64,000 nucleotides of DNA from Salinicola avicenniae (GTDB lineage Bacteria; Pseudomonadota; Gammaproteobacteria; Pseudomonadales; Halomonadaceae): assembly GCF_023736115.1 (NCBI RefSeq), contig NZ_JAKQZC010000001.1, forward strand, positions 1 to 64,000, in the 5' to 3' direction. The number at the start of each line of letters is the position of its first letter. The stretch's first letter is position 1. Below, piece by piece: positions 9,180 through 17,969 of the stretch. Both the position numbers and the translations under genes were made by a program. The notes under the pieces were generated by a model. The model was not told the origin of the DNA and ran no database searches. It was given only the letters and a program-made list of their open reading frames with translations.

Positions 9180-9962
9180 TCAGCGCGCCCCCGCACTCTC
9201 GTCGGCCGCATCCGGCGATGCGTAGCGACGAGCGAGATCGACCGGCAGGCGCCGATCGATCTCAAGCCCCCGCGGGGACGCCGGCGTTCCCAGCACCCGA
9301 CAGCCGTAGGCCATCACCTCGACGCCGTCTGCGGCGGCGGCCTCGAGCGCGGCGGCGTAGGCGGGATCGAGATGCGCCGCCGGTGCAACGTCCTCGATGC
9401 CGGTGTGCGCCGCGCAGAACAGCAGGACGCTGCGATGCCCCTCTCGCGACAGCGCCCGCAGCACCTGTAGATGCTTTCGCCCGCGTTCGCTGACCGCATC
9501 CGGGAAGTAGCCGTGGCCATCCGCTTCCTTGAGCGTCACCTGCTTAACCTCGACAAAGGTGAGCGAGCCATCGTGGGCTTCCAGCCGGAAGTCGAGCCGA
9601 GCCTTCTCCGCCGGTACCTTGACCTCGCGCCGCAGGCTGACGTTGCCCGCCAGCTCGGCAATCTTGCAGTCTCGCAGGGCAGCCTCGACCAGCGCATTCG
9701 TGCGCCCGGTATGCACCGAGGCAAGATCGTGGCCGCCACGGTCGTTCGGCAGCGCGATCAGCTCCCACGTCCACGCCAGCTTGCGCGCCGGATTGGTACT
9801 CGGCGATAGCCAGACCCGGCAACCCGGCACGTTGACGGCACGCATGGAGCCGGTATTGGGGCAGTGCGCGACGACCTCCCGGCCATCATCGAGCGTGATA
9901 TCGGCCAGAAACCGCTTGTAGCGCCGCTCGAGCCGGCCGGGTACCAGCGGGGGCAGCGTCAT
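9180..9962 (-). CDS. sfsA: Sugar fermentation stimulation protein homologue SfsA
   Basis: A 260-aa protein with the SfsA signatures LVPGRLERRYKRFLADITL, HCPNTGSMRAV and LDFRLEAHDGSLTFVEVKQVTL; the latter part resembles a PD-(D/E)xK nuclease core (D...E-x-K). E. coli SfsA was found through maltose metabolism and binds DNA, but the molecular role is unsettled. Its ATG overlaps the TGA of the upstream aminotransferase by 4 bp, so the two are a coupled pair. It is convergent with metW. Confidence 0.93.
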   Translation of the reverse strand: MTLPPLVPGRLERRYKRFLADITLDDGREVVAHCPNTGSMRAVNVPGCRVWLSPSTNPARKLAWTWELIALPNDRGGHDLASVHTGRTNALVEAALRDCKIAELAGNVSLRREVKVPAEKARLDFRLEAHDGSLTFVEVKQVTLKEADGHGYFPDAVSERGRKHLQVLRALSREGHRSVLLFCAAHTGIEDVAPAAHLDPAYAAALEAAAADGVEVMAYGCRVLGTPASPRGLEIDRRLPVDLARRYASPDAADESAGAR

Positions 9963-11128
9963 GCCCCCTCCTGGCTCGCCAGAAAGCGCCCGATTCGGGC
10001 TACGGCCTCCTCCAGCCGCGCCACGTCGGTGGTGAATGCGATGCGCACATAGTGCTCGCCGCCCGTGACGGCGAAATCCACCCCCGGCGTGATCGCCACG
10101 TTTTCGGCCTCCAGCAGACGATGACAGAACGTTTGACTGTCATCGGTGTAGGCCGACACGTCGAGCCAGACATAGAACGCGCCCTGCGGCGGCAGCGCCG
10201 GCGCCAGCCCCAGCGAAGCCAATGCGGCGAGCAGCGCATCGCGACGACCCGCCAACGCCCGCCGTCGCGCCTCGAGCTCTTCACGGCAATCCGGCGTGAA
10301 GGCCGCCAGCGCCGCGTGTTGCGACAGGGTCGGCGGGGCCAGAAAGATATTCTGCGCCAGGCGCGTCAACGGCTCGATGGCCGATTCGGGTGCCACCATC
10401 CACCCCAGCCGCCAGCCGGTCATGCCGAAGTACTTGGAGAAGCTGTTGACCACGAATGCCTGCGGCGCGCACGTCACCGCCGACACCGGATCGAGGTCGT
10501 AGCACAGCCCCTGATAGATTTCGTCGACCAGCAGCGCCCCCTCGCGAGCCGTGACGGCAGCGGCGATCTCCCCGAGCTGGGGCGCGCTCAGCATGTGCCC
10601 GGTCGGATTGGAGGGCGTCGCCAGCATGGCCAGACGCGTGCGCGCCTGCCAGTGGCGCGCGATCAGGCTCGCATCGAGCTGCCAGCCGCTGTCGGGCCCG
10701 ACGGCGACCGTATCCACGGCGGCGTCGGCCAGGGCCATGAAGTGACGATTGCAGGGATAGGTCGGGTCCGCCATCAGCACGCGATCGCCGCGCTGTACCA
10801 GCAACTGGCTGGCCAGCAGCAGCGCCCCCGAAGCCCCCGGCGTGACTATGATGCGCGCCGGGTCGATGTCGACCCCGTGCAGGCGATGGTAGTGAGAGGC
10901 AATGGCTTCGCGCAGCGCGGGCAGGCCGCAGGCCGGCGTGTAGCGGGTCTGTCCCGCATCCAGTGCCCGCCGCCCGGCCTCGATCACCGCCGCCGGCGTC
11001 GGGAAGTCTGGCTCGCCGATCTCCAGGTGGATGACGTCATGACCGGCGGCTTCACGGCGCTGCGCCGCCTCCAGCAGCCCCATGACCCGAAAGGGTTGTA
11101 CGGCATCGAGCCGCTCGCTCCAGAACAT
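9959..11128 (-). CDS. PLP-dependent class I/II aminotransferase
   Basis: A 389-aa fold-type I aminotransferase of the aspartate/alanine aminotransferase group. It has EIGEPDFPTP, GASGALLLASQ, the SNPTG motif and the PLP-lysine region NSFSKYFGMTGWRLGW. Substrate cannot be read from sequence. A homologue lies beside dksA in Pseudomonas as well. The start at 11128 (MFWSERLDAVQPFRVM) has GAGGAG about 10 nt upstream; an upstream in-frame ATG at 11167 is less well placed. It is divergent from dksA and translationally coupled to sfsA. Confidence 0.88.
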   Translation of the reverse strand: MFWSERLDAVQPFRVMGLLEAAQRREAAGHDVIHLEIGEPDFPTPAAVIEAGRRALDAGQTRYTPACGLPALREAIASHYHRLHGVDIDPARIIVTPGASGALLLASQLLVQRGDRVLMADPTYPCNRHFMALADAAVDTVAVGPDSGWQLDASLIARHWQARTRLAMLATPSNPTGHMLSAPQLGEIAAAVTAREGALLVDEIYQGLCYDLDPVSAVTCAPQAFVVNSFSKYFGMTGWRLGWMVAPESAIEPLTRLAQNIFLAPPTLSQHAALAAFTPDCREELEARRRALAGRRDALLAALASLGLAPALPPQGAFYVWLDVSAYTDDSQTFCHRLLEAENVAITPGVDFAVTGGEHYVRIAFTTDVARLEEAVARIGRFLASQEGA

Positions 11129-11239
11129 CTGAAAAGACTCCTCGGCCGGCCTCTCGCGGCACGCCAACGCCGCCGTGCCACATCAAAACGCGGTAACGGT
11201 TCGTATCGGTGGCGTGAGAAAAATAAAGCGGCCATTCAG

Positions 11240-11268
11240 TTGCAATGCGGCTACTTTTTCGCTAAATA
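11240..11268 (+). promoter_or_regulatory. Sigma-70 promoter of dksA
   Basis: TTGCAA (11240-11245), a 17-bp spacer and TAAATA (11263-11268), which predicts a transcript start near 11275 and a leader of about 70 nt. It lies in the divergent gap between the aminotransferase and dksA. Confidence 0.6.
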
Positions 11269-11345
11269 AGCATGGCTTCGGGTAGCGGTGACGCTGCCCC
11301 CGGCCGATCCTCGGCCCAAGTCACTTGCGTAACGAGGCTGCCCCC

Positions 11346-11783
11346 ATGCCAGTAGCGGAAAAGAAAACGGAAGCGCCCAGCCAATTCACCCCGTACCAGC
11401 CGGCGCCGGGTGAAGAGTACATGAACGAAAAGCAGCTTGCGCATTTCCGTGAGATCCTGCTGGGCTGGAAGCAGGACCTGATGGAAGAGGTCGACCGCAC
11501 GGTGCGCCACCTGCAGGAAGAAGCCAACAACTTCGCCGATCCTGCGGATCGTGCCACCCAGGAAGAGGGTTTCAGCCTGGAACTGCGTACGCGCGACCGG
11601 GAACGCAAGCTGCTCAAGAAGATCAACGAAACGATCGAGAAGATCGACGAAGACGACTACGGCTTCTGCGAAGCCTGCGGCGTCGAGATCGGTATCCGCC
11701 GCCTCGAGGCTCGTCCCACCGCCACGCTGTGCGTCGACTGCAAGACGCTCGCGGAACTCAAGGAGAAGCAGCTCGGCGGCTGA
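11346..11783 (+). CDS. dksA: RNA polymerase-binding transcription factor DksA
   Basis: Binds the RNA polymerase secondary channel and works with ppGpp in the stringent response. The 145-aa protein has the coiled-coil tip [12 protein letters not shown] (D65, D68, A70; the DxxDxA tip needed for activity) and a complete zinc finger, C108-x2-C111 and C129-x2-C132. MPVAEKK at 11346, with CGAGG upstream, is a better start than the in-frame ATG at 11325. A terminator follows, then gluQ, the same order as in E. coli and Pseudomonas. Confidence 0.97.
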   Translation: MPVAEKKTEAPSQFTPYQPAPGEEYMNEKQLAHFREILLGWKQDLMEEVDRTVRHLQEEANNFADPADRATQEEGFSLELRTRDRERKLLKKINETIEKIDEDDYGFCEACGVEIGIRRLEARPTATLCVDCKTLAELKEKQLGG

Positions 11784-11808
11784 AACGATCGACCGGCTCT
11801 GCTTGTCA

Positions 11809-11840
11809 CGGGCACCCTCGCAGGTGCCCGTTTGCGTTTT
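11809..11840 (+). terminator. Terminator after dksA
   Basis: An 8-bp stem (CGGGCACC, 11809-11816, with 11823-11830) and a 6-nt loop are followed by TTTGCGTTTT. It lies between dksA and gluQ and probably lets only part of dksA transcription continue into gluQ. Confidence 0.8.
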
Positions 11841-11875
11841 TCCGCCCCGCGATTTCCTTTCGGCCTGAGGCGCCC

Positions 11876-12754
11876 ATGATCTATACCGGCCGCTTCGCCC
11901 CAACCCCCTCCGGCCCACTGCACTTTGGCTCGCTGGTCGCCGCGCTCGGCAGCTGGCTCGATGCGCGCGCCGCCGGCGGCCGCTGGCTGCTGCGTATCGA
12001 AGATATCGACCCACCGCGCTGCCCACCGGGGGCAGACAGCGAGATTCTCGCGCAGCTGGAAGCGTTCGGCCTGACGTGGGATGGCCCGGTGCGCTACCAG
12101 CACGAGCGCGGGGACGCCTACCAGGCGGCGCTGACGCGACTGATCGAGCTCGACATGGCCTATCCCTGTGGCTGCTCGCGCCGGGAGTGGCAGCACCTTG
12201 AGCACTACCCCGGCTGGTGTCGCCATGGCTCGCGCCACCCCGAACGACCGCAGGCATGGCGCCTGCGCACGGATCGTGGCGCCAATCCGGTGGTCTGGCA
12301 GGACCGTCTTTTCGGCCGCCAGGCACTCGATCCGACCCGCCACGGCGACGTGGTCATCCAACGCAAGGACGGTCTGTGGTCCTATCAGCTCGCCGTGGCG
12401 GTCGACGATGCCGACCAGGGCATCAGCGATATCGTTCGCGGCCACGACCTCCTCGACAACACGCCCTGGCAACGCCAGCTTCAGGTCGCGCTCGGCTACC
12501 CCGAACCGCGCTACCTGCACCTACCCCTGGTGATGGGCGAAGACGGCCAGAAACTCTCCAAGCAGAACCTTGCACCCCCGCTGCCACGGCAGGATGACGC
12601 GGTACGCCCATTGCTGCACCGGGCACTGACGCTCCTGGACCAGGCGCCTCCGCCGGCGCTACGCACCGCCCCGGTGGCGCAGCAGCTCGAGTATGCCCAA
12701 GTGCACTGGCAGCCTCGGCGGCTGCGTCCGCAGGCGCACCGCATCGCCCGCTGA
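11876..12754 (+). CDS. gluQ: Glutamyl-Q tRNA(Asp) synthetase
   Basis: Attaches glutamate to queuosine at the wobble position of tRNA-Asp. The 292-aa protein resembles the catalytic half of glutamyl-tRNA synthetase without an anticodon-binding domain. It begins [21 protein letters not shown], where HFGS replaces HIGH, has the zinc-binding segment CGCSRREW...GWC and the KLSKQN loop in place of KMSKS. The frame is open upstream into dksA, but homology starts at 11876. In Pseudomonas the next genes are cbrA-cbrB; here the next feature is the CrcZ-like RNA. Confidence 0.94.
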   Translation: MIYTGRFAPTPSGPLHFGSLVAALGSWLDARAAGGRWLLRIEDIDPPRCPPGADSEILAQLEAFGLTWDGPVRYQHERGDAYQAALTRLIELDMAYPCGCSRREWQHLEHYPGWCRHGSRHPERPQAWRLRTDRGANPVVWQDRLFGRQALDPTRHGDVVIQRKDGLWSYQLAVAVDDADQGISDIVRGHDLLDNTPWQRQLQVALGYPEPRYLHLPLVMGEDGQKLSKQNLAPPLPRQDDAVRPLLHRALTLLDQAPPPALRTAPVAQQLEYAQVHWQPRRLRPQAHRIAR

Positions 12755-12982
12755 GCCAGTTGTCGATCGAGAAACGACGCCGGAAGAGACTATGGTCTAA
12801 GCGAAACCCATCGCGTTTTACGCCACCCTGTCGCCAGCGCCGCATGGGTGCACCATAAACAGGCAAAATTGATTCTTGATGCCCCTTAATGAAACATCGC
12901 CGCCCCCGTTCCTACGGGCCCGCGGCAACCTGGCATCACCAGAATAATCATAACCCCATGTTTAAAAGCGAAAAAAACTGGA

Positions 12983-12999
12983 GTGGCACGGTGGGTGCA
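12983..12999 (+). promoter_or_regulatory. Sigma-54 (RpoN) promoter of the CrcZ-like RNA
   Basis: The sequence GTGGCACGGTGGGTGCA has GG at 12985-12986, exactly 10 bases, then GC at 12997-12998, the invariant -24/-12 geometry of sigma-54 promoters; TGGCACG matches the -24 consensus perfectly. The predicted start is about 13010. An A-run lies just upstream (12971-12977). CrcZ promoters in Pseudomonas are also sigma-54 dependent and activated by CbrB. No binding site for an activator could be identified with confidence in 12755-12980. Confidence 0.8.
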
Positions 13000-13009
13000 A
13001 TATCTAGGA

Positions 13010-13501
13010 CAAGAAAAACAAACATCGGGTGCCGATCGCCCCAACAAGAACAAGATCACGATCGGCCGGTACCCCAGACTGCCGCCAACAACAACAACAC
13101 GGCATGAAGATACAGGCTCTCGCCGACGGACCGCCAACAACAATAAGGGTCCCGACAGCAACCGACGGCAAACAACAATAATGGCCGCACGGAGCCAGAC
13201 TCAGAATCAGGACGCGACGCGCTTCGCCGATGGGGCAACAACAACAAGCCTCCCCGAGATGCGAAGACTTCCCGGAACAACAACAAGAACCGGGTAGGGC
13301 ATTGCCTGTCGTGTTGGATGATTGTTTTGAATACGAGGTGGTCGCTCACGGCCAGGCCGACAACGACAAGTCAGTGACTGCGATATCGTTCAGCGACTGT
13401 GATGCGTATTCAAGGCGATGCGCCATCACGAACAAGAAGAAGCGGCATGGACGTTGCACAGCATCCTTGGAAAGGGGAGGCCGATCGGGTCTCCCCTTTT
13501 T
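13010..13501 (+). ncRNA. crcZ: CrcZ-like small RNA (Hfq/Crc decoy)
   Basis: About 490 nt with no conserved reading frame, bounded by a sigma-54 promoter and an intrinsic terminator, immediately before pcnB. It carries eight AANAANAA-type motifs starting near 13011, 13043, 13087, 13136, 13170, 13237, 13276 and 13431, plus a weaker one at 13360. Most lie in hairpin loops, for example 13031-13038/13059-13066, 13080-13084/13100-13104, 13128-13132/13148-13152 and 13271-13275/13290-13294. In Pseudomonas, CrcZ (about 400 nt, between cbrB and pcnB) uses such motifs to sequester Hfq and Crc and so relieve catabolite repression. Position, promoter, size and motifs agree. Function here is inferred, and neither hfq nor crc is in the window. 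Confidence 0.82.
13472..13501 (+). terminator. Terminator of the CrcZ-like RNA
   Basis: An 8-bp stem AAGGGGAG (13472-13479) pairs with CTCCCCTT (13491-13498) and runs into five T residues. It defines the 3' end of the noncoding RNA, about 215 bp before the pcnB start codon. Confidence 0.88.
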
Positions 13502-13654
13502 GCTGTCTACTCTTGTGGCTGTCTGAGACAGGCAGGCGCTTCCCCGAACGCCCTCTGCGCTCGTTCTCCCCGCCGCCGTCGAAACGGCCTGTTCATTCAC
13601 ACAGCAGACCGCCAATTCCCCTTGGCAATGCGGGCGGACACGAGGGTCGCGTCT

Positions 13655-13682
13655 TTGCAAGCCATCGGGGCTCCGCTACACT
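13655..13682 (+). promoter_or_regulatory. Sigma-70 promoter of pcnB
   Basis: TTGCAA (13655-13660), a 16-bp spacer and TACACT (13677-13682), with a predicted start near 13689. It gives pcnB-folK a promoter of its own after the terminator of the noncoding RNA. Confidence 0.6.
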
Positions 13683-13716
13683 GGGGTTTTGCTATCTCGC
13701 GAGTCGATTTCGCCGC

Positions 13717-15147
13717 ATGTTCAAAGGATTTTCCCGCTTTCTACAACGTCCCGGTGAACGTTTGAAGACCCTCTTCGGCGCTGAATCCGCCCAAGCTTCC
13801 GAAAACACCCGTCCCACGCGGCGAGTCCTGCCTCGCGACGAACACGATGTCTCACGCCGGGATCTCAGCGAAAACGCCCTCAAGGTGCTCTATCGCCTTA
13901 ACAATGCCGGCTACGACGCCTATCTGGTCGGCGGTTGCATCCGCGATTCGCTGCTGGGCAACCGCCCCAAGGATTTCGACGTGGCCACCGCGGCCACCCC
14001 CGACGAAGTGCGCCAGCTTTTCCGCAATTCGCGCATCATCGGTCGACGCTTTCGCATCGTGCACGTGCGCTTCGGGCGCGAGGTGATCGAGGTCACCACC
14101 TTCCGGGGCCGACACGGCGAGGAAGACGGTGGCAACCACAGCCAGCAGTCCGATGAAGGGCTGCTGCTGCGCGACAATGTCTGGGGTAGCGTCGAGGAAG
14201 ATGCCATCCGGCGCGACTTCACCGTCAACGCGCTCTACTACAGCGTCAGCGATTTCTCGATCCACGACTGGACCGGCGGCCTGCAGGATCTCGACGACCG
14301 CATACTGCGTCTGATCGGCGATCCCGAAACGCGCTACCGCGAAGATCCGGTGCGCATGCTGCGGGCGGCGCGCTTTGCCGCCAAGCTCGATTTCAGCCTT
14401 GCTGCAGAGACCGAGGCGCCGATCCGCGAACTGGCACCGCTGCTGCTGCAGATCCCACCGGCGCGTCTGTTCGAGGAAGTCCTCAAGCTGTTCCTCTCCG
14501 GCCACGCCGTACAAAGCTTCCGCGTACTGCGCGAGCTGGGACTGTTCGCCATGCTGTTCCCGGAAAGCGACGAAGCGTTGCAAGCGCTCCCCTGGGCCGA
14601 GGCACTGGTGGAGCAGGCGCTGGCCAACACCGACACCCGGCTGGCAGAGGATCGCCCGGTCACGCCGGCGTTCCTGTTCGCTGCCCTGCTCTGGCCCTGC
14701 GTGACCCAGCGCACGGCGCAGGTCGCCCACGAACAGGACCTGCCGGAGGTGCCCGCACAGCAGGCAGCCGCCCAGCAGGTCATCAGCCGACAGTTGCAGC
14801 ACACCTCCATCCCCAAGCGTTTCAGCATGCCGATGCGCGATATCTGGGAACTCCAGCAGCAGCTGCCTCGCCGCCGAGGCCGGCGTGTCTTCCAGACGCT
14901 CGAGCATCCGCGCTTCCGCGCCGCCTACGATTTCCTGCTGCTGCGCGAGGAAGCGGGCGAGCTGACACCGGGGCTGGGCCAGTGGTGGACCCGTTTTCAG
15001 GATGCCGACGAGAGCGAACAGCATCAGTTGATGGCGGAGGTCGATGGCGGCCATCCGGCCGGCAACAGCGGCAAGCCGCGCCGCCGCCGTCCGCGCAAGC
15101 GCCGCCGTAATCCCAACCGCTCGACGCCGCCGACGCTGGATGAGTGA
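13717..15147 (+). CDS. pcnB: Poly(A) polymerase I
   Basis: Adds 3' poly(A) tails that promote RNA decay. The 476-aa protein has the class II nucleotidyltransferase core LVGGCIRDSLLGNRPKDFD (catalytic DxD), RRDFTVNALYY and IGDPETRYREDPVRMLRA, and ends in a long Arg/Lys-rich tail (RRRRPRKRRRNPN) as in other gammaproteobacterial PAP I. The open frame reaches back into the noncoding RNA, but MFKGFSRFLQRPGERLK at 13717 is the natural start. folK begins 8 bp before its stop, so the two are coupled. Confidence 0.95.
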   Translation: MFKGFSRFLQRPGERLKTLFGAESAQASENTRPTRRVLPRDEHDVSRRDLSENALKVLYRLNNAGYDAYLVGGCIRDSLLGNRPKDFDVATAATPDEVRQLFRNSRIIGRRFRIVHVRFGREVIEVTTFRGRHGEEDGGNHSQQSDEGLLLRDNVWGSVEEDAIRRDFTVNALYYSVSDFSIHDWTGGLQDLDDRILRLIGDPETRYREDPVRMLRAARFAAKLDFSLAAETEAPIRELAPLLLQIPPARLFEEVLKLFLSGHAVQSFRVLRELGLFAMLFPESDEALQALPWAEALVEQALANTDTRLAEDRPVTPAFLFAALLWPCVTQRTAQVAHEQDLPEVPAQQAAAQQVISRQLQHTSIPKRFSMPMRDIWELQQQLPRRRGRRVFQTLEHPRFRAAYDFLLLREEAGELTPGLGQWWTRFQDADESEQHQLMAEVDGGHPAGNSGKPRRRRPRKRRRNPNRSTPPTLDE

Positions 15148-15637
15148 GGCATCGCGGCCCGCGCTGGCCTATATCGGCCTCGGCAGCAACCTCGAGACAC
15201 CCCGCGAGCAGCTGCGGCGCGCACTGCGAAGCCTGGACGCGCTGCCGCTGACTCAGTGCGTGGCGCGCTCGTCGCTCTACGCCAGCGCCCCGATCGGACC
15301 GCAGGACCAGCCAGACTTCGTCAACGCCGTGGCCGCCATTCACACTCGCCTGTCACCACTGGCACTGCTCGATCAGCTGCAGGCGCTCGAACAGCGCCAC
15401 CGCCGCGTGCGTCGCCGCCACTGGGGACCCCGTACCCTTGACCTCGATCTGTTGTGGTATGCCGGCCTGGCACAATATCACCCGCGCCTGACGCTACCGC
15501 ACCCGCAGATGCCGTATCGGCGGTTCGTCCTGGAGCCGCTGGCCGAGATCGCGCCGGACTTCACCCTCGCCGACCGCCCCCTGGCGTCGTACCTTCCAGC
15601 GCTCGCCGATCAGCCACTGCACCGCCTCGACGACTGA
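15140..15637 (+). CDS. folK: HPPK, 6-hydroxymethyl-dihydropterin pyrophosphokinase
   Basis: Transfers pyrophosphate from ATP to 6-hydroxymethyl-7,8-dihydropterin in folate synthesis. The 165-aa protein has the GLGSNLETPREQL start and the HPPK signature HWGPRTLDLDLLWY. The start codon at 15140 overlaps the 3' end of pcnB by 8 bp. panB follows after 147 bp. The pcnB-folK-panB-panC order is that of Pseudomonas and E. coli. Confidence 0.95.
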   Translation: MSEASRPALAYIGLGSNLETPREQLRRALRSLDALPLTQCVARSSLYASAPIGPQDQPDFVNAVAAIHTRLSPLALLDQLQALEQRHRRVRRRHWGPRTLDLDLLWYAGLAQYHPRLTLPHPQMPYRRFVLEPLAEIAPDFTLADRPLASYLPALADQPLHRLDD

Positions 15638-15784
15638 CGCCGCCTCCGCGCCGACTCCCGGCACTCGCCGCAGCCTCTCCGCCGCCATATGGGGCCAACG
15701 TCGAGTTGCGTCGTGTCGACAACCCGTTACACTCGGCCGCGCACGGCCATGCCGGCGCCCGCCGGCGTCAACGAGCGAGAGACC

Positions 15785-16576
15785 ATGAAGAGCGTAACCC
15801 TCCACTCCCTGCGCGACTGTCGGGCGCGCGGCGAGGCGTTCAGCTGTCTGACCGCCTACGATGCAACCCTGGCGCGCTGCGCCGACAGCGCCGGTATCGA
15901 TGTGCTGCTGGTCGGCGACTCCCTCGGCATGGTGCTGCAGGGACATGCCAGTACACTGCCGGTCACGCTGGAGGACATCGTCTACCACACGCGCTGCGTC
16001 GCCCGGGGCAAGCAACGCAGCCTGCTGATGGTCGATCTGCCCTTCATGAGCAACGCCGATACCGGCCAGCTCCTGCGCGATGCCGGCCAGCTGATGCGCG
16101 CCGGCGCCGAGCTGGTCAAGATCGAAGGCGAAGCGTGGATGGCCGACGGTATCCGTGAACTGACACGCCGCGGCGTGCCGGTCTGCGCGCATCTTGGCCT
16201 GACGCCGCAGAGCGTGCATCAACTGGGAGGCTTCAAGGTGCAGGGCAAGGCCGACGCCGAGGCCCAGCGCATTGTCGACGCGGCCCGTCATCTGGTCGAT
16301 GCCGGGGCCGCGGTGATCCTGCTCGAATGCGTGCCCCGCGATCTCGCTCGGCGTGTGCGCGATGCCGTCGAGGTACCGGTGATCGGCATTGGCGCCGGCC
16401 CGGACGTCGATGGCCAGATTCTGGTCATGCATGACGTGCTCGGCCTCAACAGCGGCTACGTGCCACGCTTCGTGAAGAACTTCCTGCACGGCCAGGAGAG
16501 CATCGAGGCGGCCTTCCGCGCCTATGCGGAGGCCGTTCATCAGCGCCAGTTCCCCGCCGCGGAGCACACCTTCTGA
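15785..16576 (+). CDS. panB: 3-methyl-2-oxobutanoate hydroxymethyltransferase
   Basis: First committed step of pantothenate synthesis, using 5,10-methylene-THF to make ketopantoate. The 263-aa TIM barrel shows the metal- and substrate-binding segments [29 protein letters not shown] and [18 protein letters not shown]. The start at 15785 ([13 protein letters not shown]) matches family length; upstream in-frame ATGs add residues that are not family-like. Its TGA overlaps the panC ATG. Confidence 0.97.
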   Translation: MKSVTLHSLRDCRARGEAFSCLTAYDATLARCADSAGIDVLLVGDSLGMVLQGHASTLPVTLEDIVYHTRCVARGKQRSLLMVDLPFMSNADTGQLLRDAGQLMRAGAELVKIEGEAWMADGIRELTRRGVPVCAHLGLTPQSVHQLGGFKVQGKADAEAQRIVDAARHLVDAGAAVILLECVPRDLARRVRDAVEVPVIGIGAGPDVDGQILVMHDVLGLNSGYVPRFVKNFLHGQESIEAAFRAYAEAVHQRQFPAAEHTF

Positions 16577-17439
16577 TGCAGCTCGAGCACGACATCACCC
16601 CCTTGAGAGAACGGCTGGCCATCGCACGGCGCGAGGGGCAACGTATTGCGCTGGTACCGACCATGGGCAATCTGCACGCAGGGCATCTGGCGCTGGTCGA
16701 GCGCGCCCGCGCACTCGCCGATCTGGTCGTCGCCACACTGTTCGTCAATCCGCTACAGTTCTCCGCCGGTGAGGATCTCGGCCGCTACCCGCGCACGCTC
16801 GACGCCGACCGGGCGCAGCTCGCCGCCCACGGCTGCGACTTGCTGTTCGCCCCGGACGTCGAAACGCTCTACCCCGGCGGCCTCGAGGCTCAGACCCAGG
16901 TGCAGGTACCCGTGGTCTCGGAAGGTCTCTGCGGCGGCTCGCGAATCGGTCACTTCGATGGCGTCGCCACGGTCGTCTCCCTGCTCTTTCATCTGGTGCA
17001 GCCGGACGTCGCCTGCTTCGGCGAGAAGGATTTTCAGCAGCTGGCGGTGATTCGCAAGCTGGTCGCCGACCTGCACTTCCCGATCGAGATCGTCGGTGTC
17101 CCGACGGTGCGCGCCGACGACGGGCTGGCGCTATCGTCGCGCAACGGCTATCTCTCGCCGAGTGAACGCGAACAGGCCACGGCGCTATACCGGACACTGT
17201 CGCGCTGTGCCGAAGCCCTTGCTCGCGGCGAAGCGGTCGACAGCGCGATCGCCACGGCCCGCCGCGAACTGGCGGCCAGTGGGCTGCGTCTCGACTATCT
17301 GGAGCTGCGTGCCCCTGACCTGACGGCCTTCGACCCGGCTCGGCATACGGCGGGCCGCCTGCTTGGCGCCGTCTACCTCGGGACGACGCGCCTGATCGAC
17401 AACGTTGCGGTCCGCATGCCGAGCCGCAGCGATGGGTGA
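16576..17439 (+). CDS. panC: Pantothenate synthetase
   Basis: Condenses pantoate and beta-alanine with ATP. The 287-aa protein has the HIGH-like [44 protein letters not shown] and [10 protein letters not shown] (KMSKS-like) motifs of the family. It is translationally coupled to panB. panD (aspartate decarboxylase) is not in the cluster and must lie elsewhere. Confidence 0.97.
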   Translation: MQLEHDITPLRERLAIARREGQRIALVPTMGNLHAGHLALVERARALADLVVATLFVNPLQFSAGEDLGRYPRTLDADRAQLAAHGCDLLFAPDVETLYPGGLEAQTQVQVPVVSEGLCGGSRIGHFDGVATVVSLLFHLVQPDVACFGEKDFQQLAVIRKLVADLHFPIEIVGVPTVRADDGLALSSRNGYLSPSEREQATALYRTLSRCAEALARGEAVDSAIATARRELAASGLRLDYLELRAPDLTAFDPARHTAGRLLGAVYLGTTRLIDNVAVRMPSRSDG

Positions 17440-17935
17440 GCGGCGCTGGCGAGCCGCGCTGCCGAGCGATCTGAAGACGATCGCCCGCTGGGTCGATTCG
17501 CCGACCTCGCTGACTCGCTGGGCCGGTCCCGATCTCACCTGGCCAACCGATGGCCCGACCCTGTGGCAGGAGCTCGAGGGCGGCGCCACGCCGACGTTCT
17601 GTGTCGCCGAGGGCCCGCTGCCGGCCGCATTCGGCCAGCTTATTCAGAAAGGGCCGCGCCATTGGCATCTGGCCCGGATCATCGTCGACCCTGCCCGGCG
17701 CCGGGAGGGTCTCGGCGAGCAGCTGTGTCGAGCGCTACTGCAGGAAGCGCACGCGCGACACGCCGAGCATGTCACGCTCAACGTCTTCGCCGACAACGCC
17801 GCGGCGATCCCGCTCTATCGGCGCCTGGGCTTCGTTGCCCATGGCGAGGTCGATACGCGTGGCATTGTGCCCATGCACCTGAGACAATTCGCCGCGCACG
17901 ACGGCGATAACCAGGCCCCGGGCGAGCCAGCGTGA
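17432..17935 (+). CDS. GNAT family N-acetyltransferase
   Basis: A 167-aa acetyltransferase with the acetyl-CoA binding motif A ([19 protein letters not shown]) and motif B ([18 protein letters not shown]). Substrate unknown. The ATG at 17432 overlaps the end of panC by 8 bp, so it is probably the last translated partner of panBC, though coaA follows after only 34 bp. A role in acetylating a pathway protein or metabolite is possible but unsupported. Confidence 0.85.
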   Translation: MGERRWRAALPSDLKTIARWVDSPTSLTRWAGPDLTWPTDGPTLWQELEGGATPTFCVAEGPLPAAFGQLIQKGPRHWHLARIIVDPARRREGLGEQLCRALLQEAHARHAEHVTLNVFADNAAAIPLYRRLGFVAHGEVDTRGIVPMHLRQFAAHDGDNQAPGEPA

Positions 17936-17969
17936 GGGCTGTCGCGGGTCAGCAGATCGAAGAGATGCA

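Noticed and set aside
12904-12960. Inverted repeats CCCGT/ACGGG and CTGG/CCAG upstream of the sigma-54 promoter as activator sites
   Set aside because: They are short and do not match a known CbrB or NtrC consensus, so they were not listed as features.
12889-13349. Small open frames on both strands in the gluQ-pcnB gap
   Set aside because: They translate the repeated AACAACAAC tracts into Asn/Thr or Gln runs, lack ribosome binding sites and overlap the hairpin arms. A noncoding RNA explains the region better.
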